From an uncultured Ruminococcus sp. (GTDB lineage: Bacteria; Bacillota; Clostridia; Oscillospirales; Ruminococcaceae), in the NCBI GenBank assembly GCA_900543145.1, contig UQPZ01000002.1, forward strand, positions 124,001 through 188,000: a DNA stretch of 64,000 nucleotides. Reading direction: 5' to 3'. The notes below the pieces were generated by a model. That model was not told the DNA's origin. It saw only the letters and a program-made list of their open reading frames with translations, and searched no databases. A program made the translations under genes and the position numbers. Positions 8,605 to 15,347 of the stretch are shown here, piece after piece (within the stretch, counting starts at the first letter, position 1; the number at the start of each line of letters is the position of its first letter).

Positions 8605-9444
8605 ATGTCAGTAATTTGTCAGAAATGCGGAACTGAGCTGCCTGATAATGCAAAATTCTGCGGCTCATGCGGAAACAATATTGCGGCGGCTAAAAGAAAT
8701 GCCTCTGATATATGCCCCAACTGCGGAAGTCAACTGAAGGGAGGAGCTAAGTTCTGCAGTGTATGCGGAGCAAAGATATTTGCGGCGCAGGAAGCTCCTG
8801 CTCCCAAGGCGAAACCCGAGAAGCCGACTATGGACGAGCTTGTCCCGCCTGAAATTACCGATGAGATGTTTGCCGGTCAGGGGCAGACTACGGTCAGACA
8901 CGCGGGCGACCCTGATTTTGATCCGATTCTTCCTCCCGGGGCAGAGCCTGCGGAAAAAGCCGCTGCGGTCCAGCCGTCGGAGGAGGAGTTAAGGGCGGCG
9001 GCTCAGGAGGACAGCTTTGTTGCTGAAACTCCGTCGGTTGCTGAAACTCCGATTATAAACGACAGCTATTATGCAGGGGTGACTGATACACAGCCTCAGG
9101 CAGATCAGACGGCATATCAGGAGTCGGCGTATCAGTCCTCATCGGTACAGAACGCAGCTTCTGCTCAGACCTATTCGGCGGCAAACAATATTTCCTCCGG
9201 CAACACACAGCCTTTAAATTACGGAAATATGCCTGATCAGCAGTATACTGCTCCTGTTCAGCAGAACGTTACGCCGGGAAAGAACCCCAGTGTACTTTTG
9301 CCGATAATACTTATTGTACTGATACTTGCAGTGATTGCGGTAGATATTTTTGTGCTGTTCCCGGACAGGATATTCGGTGAAAAGGACTCTGCGGCGGAAA
9401 AGGAAGCGGCGGCAGTATTCTATATTGACGAAGCAGAATATTGA
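8605..9444 (+). CDS. Double zinc-ribbon membrane protein
   Basis: 279 aa. Two N-terminal zinc ribbons: Cys5/8/19/22 (CQKCG, CGSCG) and Cys37/40/51/54 (CPNCG, CSVCG). A long Pro/Ala/Glu/Gln-rich unstructured region follows (about 65-225), then a single transmembrane helix near residues 230-252 (LLPIILIVLILAVIAVDIFV) and a short tail of about 25 residues. This is a predicted tail-anchored protein with a cytosolic zinc module. It shares its zinc-ribbon N-terminus with the gene at 7204, suggesting related functions. AAGGAAATGG precedes the start. No enzymatic motif is visible. Confidence 0.65.
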   Translation: MSVICQKCGTELPDNAKFCGSCGNNIAAAKRNASDICPNCGSQLKGGAKFCSVCGAKIFAAQEAPAPKAKPEKPTMDELVPPEITDEMFAGQGQTTVRHAGDPDFDPILPPGAEPAEKAAAVQPSEEELRAAAQEDSFVAETPSVAETPIINDSYYAGVTDTQPQADQTAYQESAYQSSSVQNAASAQTYSAANNISSGNTQPLNYGNMPDQQYTAPVQQNVTPGKNPSVLLPIILIVLILAVIAVDIFVLFPDRIFGEKDSAAEKEAAAVFYIDEAEY

Positions 9445-9456
9445 AAATAAAGAATA

Positions 9457-9496
9457 ACGGACGGACGCAGTTTTTTCCCTGCGTCCGTCCGTTTTA
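9457..9496 (+). terminator. Terminator between convergent genes
   Basis: Perfect 14-bp stem ACGGACGGACGCAG (9457-9470) / CTGCGTCCGTCCGT (9479-9492), with an 8-base T/C-rich loop and a TTT run. It ends the zinc-ribbon transcript and probably also serves the converging alr gene. Confidence 0.85.
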
Positions 9497-9528
9497 TTAT
9501 GTGAAACAGCCGAATATTTGCTGTATAG

Positions 9529-10692
9529 CTACGGGGTATATACGCCCAGCTGTTTTCCGTTTTCGTAGATAACTCTCGGAACACGGGCGGAGATCTGACA
9601 AACGATCTCGTAGCCGATAGTTCCGGTTAGATCGGCTATATCGTCGGCGGTAATGGTTTCATTTCCGTCTGTTCCTATAAGAGTTGCGGTATCTCCGGGT
9701 CTGACGTTTTCTATTTCGGTAACGTCGCACATAAACTGGTCCATACAAACCCGTCCTGTGATCGGAGCGCGTTTTCCGTGAATAATTACATAGCCCTTTC
9801 CTGACAGCGCTCTGGGGTAGCCGTCCGCATAGCCGCAGGTTATAGTGGCGAGGACTGTGGTTTTTTCGGTTATATATGTTCTGCCGTAGCTTACGCATAC
9901 TCCCGGCTCTACTGTTTTGACCTGAGATACCGCCGCTTTAAGATCCATTACCGGGGAAAGTCTGAACGGGAGCGGATTTGAGGTGCTGGGCATCAGTCCG
10001 TAGAGAATTATTCCCAGCCTGGCAAGAGTACTGCGCGGCTCTTTATAATAGATACCTCCCGCAGAATTAAGGCAGTGAGCCTGAGAAGGTCTGAAACCTC
10101 GTTTACAGAGTTCGTCGTAAACCTGAAAGAACTTATCTGTCTGAGCCTTGGTATAGGCGGTATCCTCTGGGGTCTGACTGTCTGCGGCGGCATAGTGAGT
10201 AAAAATACCTTCGGCGGAAATTCCGGGCAGAGAGGATATTTTCTCAAATTCGCCGCATATCTCGGAAACCGTTCCTCTAAGTCCTATCCTTGTCATACCT
10301 GTATCTACAGCGGCGTGACAGCGCAGCGTTCTGCCTTTTAAATTTTCTGACAGGCGTTGGGCATAGGAATATTCCGTAACCGCCTGAATAATATTATTTT
10401 CCGCAAGCTCGGTCGCCGCTTCGGGGGGAGTGTAGCCGAGAATAAGTATCTCGCCCTTTATGCCTAATTTTCTTAGGCGCAGAGCTTCGACCTCGTTTGA
10501 AACGGCAAACCATTTTACATTCAGCTTATTTTCCAGGAAGGGACAGACTGCCTCATCGCTGTGTCCGTAGCAGTACGCCTTTACGACGCACATAAGCTCG
10601 TTATCGGGACAGAGCCGCTGTTTATAGTTCATCAGGTTTTTTTCAAGACGGTCGAGATGAATTTCCGCCCAGGTTCTTTTAAGATAGTCCAT
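9529..10692 (-). CDS. alr: Alanine racemase
   Basis: PLP-dependent enzyme making D-alanine for peptidoglycan; 387 aa, the usual size. The PLP lysine is in VVKAYCYGH near residue 38; most family members read VKADAYGHG, so this copy has Tyr-Cys in place of Asp-Ala and lacks the last Gly. DTGMTRIGLRG, the catalytic tyrosine region SYGRTY and RVCMDQ are intact. The ribosome site upstream of ATG is weak (GGGCAG). It stands alone on the minus strand, convergent with the zinc-ribbon gene and divergent from the SLOG gene. The related serine racemases share this fold, but the sequence gives no reason to prefer that. Confidence 0.92.
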   Translation of the reverse strand: MDYLKRTWAEIHLDRLEKNLMNYKQRLCPDNELMCVVKAYCYGHSDEAVCPFLENKLNVKWFAVSNEVEALRLRKLGIKGEILILGYTPPEAATELAENNIIQAVTEYSYAQRLSENLKGRTLRCHAAVDTGMTRIGLRGTVSEICGEFEKISSLPGISAEGIFTHYAAADSQTPEDTAYTKAQTDKFFQVYDELCKRGFRPSQAHCLNSAGGIYYKEPRSTLARLGIILYGLMPSTSNPLPFRLSPVMDLKAAVSQVKTVEPGVCVSYGRTYITEKTTVLATITCGYADGYPRALSGKGYVIIHGKRAPITGRVCMDQFMCDVTEIENVRPGDTATLIGTDGNETITADDIADLTGTIGYEIVCQISARVPRVIYENGKQLGVYTP

Positions 10693-10798
10693 TTATAACT
10701 GCCCGCTGAAAAATACCGCGCAGCAGGGAACAGCGGGTCTGCCTCCGTTTCGTAAAATTTCTGCGCGTAAATTTATATTCTTTTTTTGGCATATGCTA

Positions 10799-10827
10799 TT
10801 GAAAAATGCCGCGTTCTGTGTTATAAT
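10799..10827 (+). promoter_or_regulatory. Promoter of the SLOG-family gene
   Basis: TTGAAA (10799-10804), a 17-base spacer and TATAAT (10822-10827). A bulged 9-bp hairpin follows in the leader: ACGGC(A)GGAG at 10845-10854 with CTCCGCCGT at 10861-10869. It covers the only AGGAG sequence ahead of the first ATG. Confidence 0.75.
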
Positions 10828-10872
10828 ATATTTTGATTAAGCCGACGGCAGGAGAATACGCTCCGCCGTTTC

Positions 10873-11466
10873 ATGAAAGAGTGTGTCTTTTTTATGACTG
10901 AAAATTACGGAATAGAAAAAGCCTCCTGCTGCTGCTTTACCGGTCACAGAAGCCGGGATCTGCCCTTTTTTGGGGACAGGGATAAGCAGGGCATGAAATG
11001 TCTTATCAGCAATATTCAGCTTGCCGTTGAAAACGCAGTTGACGACGGGTATAAGACCTTTATTTCCGGAATGGCGGAGGGAACGGATCTTATCTGCGCC
11101 GAGATTGTTCATAATCTTATCCACAGAAAGGGCTTTGATATAAAGCTTATATGCGCTCTACCCTATAAGAATCAGGGACTGAGGGAGCTTTCAGAGCCCC
11201 TTGATCGATATATCTACAGCATGATAATCGAAAGCTGCGACAATATCGTTTATGTATGCGACAGCTACAGAAAGGACTGCTACAGACTGAGAAACCAGTT
11301 TATGGTAGACAATTCCTCGAGGATCATAGGAGTTTTCAAGCGCAAGCTGAGAGGCTCGGGAACGTTGCAAACTATAAATATGGCAAAGGCCGCCGGACTG
11401 GAGCTTAATATAATCGACCTTGACAGCAATCCGGTATTCTATATAGATTCAGTCAGAAAGCTTTAG
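10873..11466 (+). CDS. SLOG-family (DUF1273/YpsA-like) nucleotide-binding protein
   Basis: 197 aa. The opening CCCFTGHRSRDL and the central FISGMAEGTDLICAEIV match the DUF1273/YpsA branch of the SLOG (SMF/DprA-LOG) Rossmann-fold superfamily, whose members bind nucleotides or related ligands. The C-terminal half contains IVYVCDSYRKDCYRLRN followed by an acidic segment, also typical. The biochemical role of this branch is not settled. ATG 10873 has an AGGAG only 19 bases away inside a hairpin. ATG 10894, with AAAGAG 12 bases upstream, is an alternative giving 190 aa. The gene appears monocistronic. The family call is confident; no function is claimed. Confidence 0.75.
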   Translation: MKECVFFMTENYGIEKASCCCFTGHRSRDLPFFGDRDKQGMKCLISNIQLAVENAVDDGYKTFISGMAEGTDLICAEIVHNLIHRKGFDIKLICALPYKNQGLRELSEPLDRYIYSMIIESCDNIVYVCDSYRKDCYRLRNQFMVDNSSRIIGVFKRKLRGSGTLQTINMAKAAGLELNIIDLDSNPVFYIDSVRKL

Positions 11467-11556
11467 CGTACTATAATAGTTTACACCTAAATTGTGAAAT
11501 GTTCAAGTATTTTTTTATACATATGATAAGTATTCAGTAAGGAGCGTTTAAATTAT

Positions 11557-12495
11557 ATGTCCGAAACAGCAAAGAAGAAAAACAGAAAGAGATCCCAGGC
11601 GCCGGTCGCTCTGGTTTATTTTGCGACAATGCTGCTTTTTCTTGCGGTATTTGCGTTTTTCGCAACTCTTCTGCTCGAAAAGGTTGAGTCATGGAACAAG
11701 CCCAAGGAGGAGGAGCCGATCGCTCCGCCTCAGTCATACAATACTATGTATGCAAGGGTAAACAGCAAAAACGTTCTTGTAGACGTTTCTATAGTAAGAG
11801 TTTCGCCGGAAAAGAAGCAGATAATCGTAACGCCCTGCTCGTCGTTTACGGTAAGCGCTTCGGACGGAGGAGCTACTCTCAGGGAGGTTTATGCCGACGG
11901 AGGAATAAGAAGGCTTGTAAAGGCTGTTGAGGATACCTTCGGAATTACAGCCGATTACTATCTATCTCTTGACAACGATTCATTTGAGAGCGCAGCCGAT
12001 ATTCTGGGAGGTATCGTATATACGCCGGAGGAAGACCTTTATTATCTTTCTAAGGACAACGATTCAAACGATGTATCCTACCGCATCGGACAGACGGTAT
12101 CGCTTACCGGCAGGGAGATAAGGCTTATATGTCAGTATCCTGTATTTTCCGAGGGTAGGGGCGGCAACATGAAGTTTCTCGGAGAAGTTCTTTATCAGCT
12201 CGTCAACGGAGCGTTCCAGCAGAAAAACATCACAAAAAACAATATTGATAATTTATATGATATAATGACGTCAAATTCGGATACTAATATAACTAAGAAC
12301 GATCATAAGCTGCATAAATCCTACATATCCGAGATGCTGAGCGAAAACCTTGAACCGGCAGTAAAGCTTGTGCCTGAGGGAACGTGGACTGACGAAAAGC
12401 ATTTTACGGTGTCTGACAGTTTTAAGGCTGAGCTTTCCGACGCATATAGTAAAACCGAGCCGAACGGAGAAGGAATAAGCTCGGATAAGGACTGA
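11557..12495 (+). CDS. LCP-like membrane protein with degenerate active site
   Basis: 312 aa. Basic N-terminus, one transmembrane helix (about 16-40), then an extracellular domain resembling LytR-CpsA-Psr (LCP) enzymes, which attach glycopolymers to peptidoglycan. The family pattern is visible in TLREVYADGG, VKAVEDTFGITADYYLSLD and ADILGGIVY. In ordinary LCP proteins the later region carries paired Arg residues (YVRYR...D...R..RQ) that bind pyrophosphate. Here the aligned stretch reads GREIRLICQYPVFSEGRGG and most of those residues are absent. Family assignment is therefore moderate and catalytic activity doubtful. AAGGAG precedes the start. It is followed at 23 bp by a PII-like gene. Confidence 0.6.
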   Translation: MSETAKKKNRKRSQAPVALVYFATMLLFLAVFAFFATLLLEKVESWNKPKEEEPIAPPQSYNTMYARVNSKNVLVDVSIVRVSPEKKQIIVTPCSSFTVSASDGGATLREVYADGGIRRLVKAVEDTFGITADYYLSLDNDSFESAADILGGIVYTPEEDLYYLSKDNDSNDVSYRIGQTVSLTGREIRLICQYPVFSEGRGGNMKFLGEVLYQLVNGAFQQKNITKNNIDNLYDIMTSNSDTNITKNDHKLHKSYISEMLSENLEPAVKLVPEGTWTDEKHFTVSDSFKAELSDAYSKTEPNGEGISSDKD

Positions 12496-12518
12496 ATTTT
12501 AATGAAGGGACTGCTGTA

Positions 12519-12887
12519 ATGAAGCTGATGGTAATAATTCTGAATAAGATCGACGCTCTTGACTATCTTCTCGAGGGACTTTCAGCCGCAGGGATAGGAG
12601 GAGCTACGATAATCGAGTCGTCGGGTCTGGCGATGACTCTGTCAAAACTGGACAGTTCGTTTGTCAGCGCTTCTATAAGGGCGCTGTTCAGCGGCGACGA
12701 GGATAACAGAACGATACTTTCGGTTATCAGGAACGATCAGCTTGAAATTGCAAGAAAGGTCGTATATAATACGGTAGGAGATCTTTCGCTTCCGAATACC
12801 GGGATACTTTTTACGGTTCCCATTGATTTTGCGGAGGGAATAAGCAAGAACCGAAATAAGGCTGTAAAACCGGCAGAAAAGACTTGA
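12519..12887 (+). CDS. Small PII-like protein
   Basis: 122 aa. The start MKLMVIILNKIDALDYLLEG followed by a helix and AGIGGATIIESSGLAM fits the beta-alpha-beta ferredoxin-like half of PII/CutA-type signalling proteins. The middle holds an acidic loop FSGDEDNRTILSVI where PII T-loops usually lie, and the end has VYNTVGDLSLPNTGILFTVPID. Ligand and partner are unknown. It is probably co-transcribed with the LCP-like gene 23 bp upstream. The assignment rests on fold pattern only; it could be another small alpha+beta protein family of Clostridia. Confidence 0.5.
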   Translation: MKLMVIILNKIDALDYLLEGLSAAGIGGATIIESSGLAMTLSKLDSSFVSASIRALFSGDEDNRTILSVIRNDQLEIARKVVYNTVGDLSLPNTGILFTVPIDFAEGISKNRNKAVKPAEKT

Positions 12888-12954
12888 CGTAAAAAAGCTT
12901 TACAAAGTGTTAATATCAAATTCATTTTGTGGCTGATAAAAGTCTTTTAGGGTA

Positions 12955-12983
12955 TTGCAAATGCCGATTTTCTGTGGTATAAT
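12955..12983 (+). promoter_or_regulatory. Promoter of the rimP-nusA-infB operon
   Basis: TTGCAA (12955-12960), a 17-base spacer and TATAAT (12978-12983), giving a leader of about 95 nt before rimP. Confidence 0.8.
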
Positions 12984-13003
12984 ATATGTAATACGTTTAA
13001 TGA

Positions 13004-13038
13004 AAGGCTGGAAATCAATTTCCGGTCTTTTGATTTTG
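13004..13038 (+). promoter_or_regulatory. Terminator-like leader hairpin ahead of rimP-nusA
   Basis: An 11-bp stem with two G-U pairs, AAGGCTGGAAA (13004-13014) and TTTCCGGTCTT (13019-13029), closes a TCAA loop and is followed by TTGATTTTG. It lies about 15 nt into the predicted transcript. In B. subtilis the nusA operon is known to be autoregulated by NusA-dependent termination in its leader; this hairpin is placed to do the same (inference). Confidence 0.5.
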
Positions 13039-13084
13039 TATAGGACGAAGTGCGGATATATCCGCTTAAAATGAGGAGGTATAT

Positions 13085-13573
13085 ATGGAAAAAAAAAATA
13101 CCGCCGAGAAGGTAAGGGAGCTTGCGCTTCCGCTCTGCGAAGAGCTTGGACTTTTCCTCTGGGACGTAAGATTTGAAAAGGAGGGAGCGACCTGGTACCT
13201 GAGGGTATTTATAGACAAGGACGGCGGAGTTGATATGGACGACTGCGAAGCGTTCACAAGACCCTTCAATAAGATCCTTGACGAAGCCGACCCCATAGCT
13301 CAGAGCTATGTGCTGGAGGTAGGCAGTCCGGGACTGGGCAGGGAGCTGAAACGTCCCGAACATTATGAGGCTTGTATCGGGGATATAATTAAAATACGGC
13401 TTATCCGTCCCAGGGACGGAATGAAGGAGTTTATTGCAGGACTTGACGGATACGATAAAGAAAAGCTATACTGCCATCTTACTGACGATGACGGAAACGC
13501 TATTGAGCCTGCGGAGTTTATCATAAAAGAGTGTGCGTCGGTAAAGCTTTATGACGACGCTGATCTGTTTTAA
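13085..13573 (+). CDS. rimP: Ribosome maturation factor RimP
   Basis: Assists maturation of the 30S subunit. 162 aa, normal length. The N-terminal domain shows LGLFLWDVRFEKEGATWYLR and the strand-helix pair VFIDKDGGVDMDDCEAFTRP, then the signature YVLEVGSPGLGRELKRPEHY at the domain junction. The C-terminal SH3-like domain (about 95-162) follows. GAGGAGG precedes ATG. First gene of a translation operon under the promoter at 12955, and followed by nusA as in most Firmicutes. Confidence 0.95.
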   Translation: MEKKNTAEKVRELALPLCEELGLFLWDVRFEKEGATWYLRVFIDKDGGVDMDDCEAFTRPFNKILDEADPIAQSYVLEVGSPGLGRELKRPEHYEACIGDIIKIRLIRPRDGMKEFIAGLDGYDKEKLYCHLTDDDGNAIEPAEFIIKECASVKLYDDADLF

Positions 13574-13648
13574 AAACAATGAGCGCACTTCTGCGCATTT
13601 AAATAGATTTAAGCAAAATAATAATTATCGGAAGGATTGATAGAAAAA

Positions 13649-14737
13649 ATGAACAACGATTTTTTTGAGGCGCTCAGTCTGCTTGAAAAGGAAAACAACA
13701 TTGACGCCGAGGCGCTTATTGAAACCGTAAGACAGGGTATAATGAAAGCTATTAAGAAGGATTACCCTTACTGCGAAAATATTGCGGTCGAGATAGACCC
13801 GGAAACCAGCAAATTTGAGATGAAGATACTGAAGGAAATTGTAGACGGAGAGCCGTACGACCCTGACAACGAGATAAGCCTTGACGAAGCGCTTACGCTT
13901 TCAAAGGACGCAAGGGTCGGAGGAACTGCTGAGATACTGCTCAATCCTGCAAAGTTCGGAAGAGTTGCAGCACAGAACGCAAAGCAGTCGATAAAGCATG
14001 AGATCAAGGATTTTGAGCGTGAAAGACTTATAGAGCAGTATAAGGATAAGGTTTACGAATGCGTTTCGGCTACCGTTCAGAAGGTAGAGCCGGCTACGCT
14101 CAACGCTGTACTTACGATCGACAAAAACGAGGTATACCTTGTAAGAAACGAGCAGATACCGGGAGAGGTCCTCAAGGCAGGAGATATTATAAAGGTTTAT
14201 GTTGTCGGCATTGCCAATCCAGAGAAAAAGCCCTCGATAAAGATCTCAAGAACTCACAGGGAGCTTGTAAAAAGGCTGTTTGAAAGAGAAATTCCGGAGA
14301 TAGCCGACGGAACGGTAGAAGTAAAGGCTATTTCCAGAGTTGCGGGAGCAAGGTCAAAGATAGCCGTATGCAGCAAGGACCCCAACGTTGACGCAGTAGG
14401 CGCCTGCATAGGACCTAAGAAGTCGAGGATCTCGTCCATAGTGAACGAGCTGAAGGGCGAGAAGATAGACGTAATTCTTTGGAGCGAGGATCAGGCGGAC
14501 TTTATCGCCAAGGCTCTAGCACCTGCAGAGGTAAAGCAGGTCATTCTCTCCGAGGAGGAGGGCGTAAGGGAATGCAAGGTTATCGTTCCCAACAATCAGC
14601 TTTCTTTGGCTATTGGAAACAAGGGGCAGAACGCTAAGCTTGCCGCAGGACTTACGGGCTATAAGATAGATATTCTTCCCGAGATCCCGGCAGAGGAAGT
14701 AATGCCTGAAAACGAAAATATTACAATAGAGGAATAA
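13649..14737 (+). CDS. nusA: Transcription termination/antitermination factor NusA
   Basis: Binds RNA polymerase and nascent RNA to modulate pausing, termination and antitermination. 362 aa from ATG 13649, which has GGAAGGA 12 bases upstream; the frame extends to a TTG at 13637 that abuts the same site and is unlikely to be used. Domains: N-terminal RNAP-binding region (about 1-130), S1 domain (about 135-200), KH1 and KH2 (about 205-345; GACIGPKKSRIS and AIGNKGQNAKLAA are the GxxG loops). It lacks the C-terminal acidic repeats of enterobacterial NusA, as usual in Firmicutes. It is followed by rnpM at 3 bp. Confidence 0.96.
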   Translation: MNNDFFEALSLLEKENNIDAEALIETVRQGIMKAIKKDYPYCENIAVEIDPETSKFEMKILKEIVDGEPYDPDNEISLDEALTLSKDARVGGTAEILLNPAKFGRVAAQNAKQSIKHEIKDFERERLIEQYKDKVYECVSATVQKVEPATLNAVLTIDKNEVYLVRNEQIPGEVLKAGDIIKVYVVGIANPEKKPSIKISRTHRELVKRLFEREIPEIADGTVEVKAISRVAGARSKIAVCSKDPNVDAVGACIGPKKSRISSIVNELKGEKIDVILWSEDQADFIAKALAPAEVKQVILSEEEGVRECKVIVPNNQLSLAIGNKGQNAKLAAGLTGYKIDILPEIPAEEVMPENENITIEE

Positions 14738-14740
14738 GCC

Positions 14741-15010
14741 ATGAAAAGCAAGAGGATCCCTATGAGAATGTGTCTTGGCTGCAATGAAATGAAGCCGAAA
14801 AAAGAGCTTATAAGACTTGTAAAGTCAAAGGACGGAGATATATCGCTTGACCTTACCGGAAAAAAGACCGGAAGAGGAGCTTATATATGCAGAAACGTCG
14901 AATGCTTTAGAAAGGCAAGGAACGCTCATCGTTTTGAGAGGGCATTCGGTTGCAGGATAAGCGAGGAGCTGTTCGACGGCATGGAGGCGGAGCTTGAAAA
15001 TGAACAGTAA
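14741..15010 (+). CDS. rnpM: YlxR/RnpM family RNA-binding protein
   Basis: 89 aa basic protein between nusA and ylxQ, the standard location. Signature RMCLGCNEMKPKKELIRLV and GRGAYICRNVECFRKA match YlxR, recently named RnpM in B. subtilis because it binds the RNase P RNA and modulates its activity. Conserved cysteines (CLGC, CRNVEC) are present. The last 11 bp overlap the start of ylxQ, so translation of the two is likely coupled. Confidence 0.92.
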   Translation: MKSKRIPMRMCLGCNEMKPKKELIRLVKSKDGDISLDLTGKKTGRGAYICRNVECFRKARNAHRFERAFGCRISEELFDGMEAELENEQ

Positions 15011-15335
15011 GATGGGACTATTAACAATGTGCCGAAAAGCGGGAAAGCTTCAGCTGGGTATGGATATGGTAAAGGATTCCTGCCGAAACGGCTCTGCTTT
15101 CGGAGTTTTTACAGCAAACGACCTTTCACCTAAATCGATGAAGGAGGTTAAGTTCGTCTGCTCCAAATACGATATTAAGCTGTATGAGCTGGGACTCAGC
15201 ATGGACGAAATATGGGCTGATCTGGGAAAAAGAGCGGGAGTTATGGCGGTAACCGACAGCGGCTTCTGCAAATCCTGCGCAAAGGGACTGGAGATCGTGC
15301 CTTTAAACGAAAACGATTATAAGAGCCAGAATTAA
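15000..15335 (+). CDS. ylxQ: YlxQ, L7Ae/L30e-family RNA-binding protein
   Basis: 111 aa from ATG 15000, chosen because GGAG lies 7 bases upstream; a TTG two codons earlier is less likely. MGLLTMCRKAGKLQLGMDMV and the later VFTANDLSPKSMKEV belong to the L7Ae/L30e/S12e/Gadd45 RNA-binding family. Members of this group bind kink-turn RNA. The YlxQ branch is found beside infB in Firmicutes and is dispensable where tested; its RNA target is not established. Overlaps rnpM by 11 bp and is 12 bp from infB. Confidence 0.9.
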   Translation: MNSKMGLLTMCRKAGKLQLGMDMVKDSCRNGSAFGVFTANDLSPKSMKEVKFVCSKYDIKLYELGLSMDEIWADLGKRAGVMAVTDSGFCKSCAKGLEIVPLNENDYKSQN

Positions 15336-15347
15336 GGAGGGTATTTT

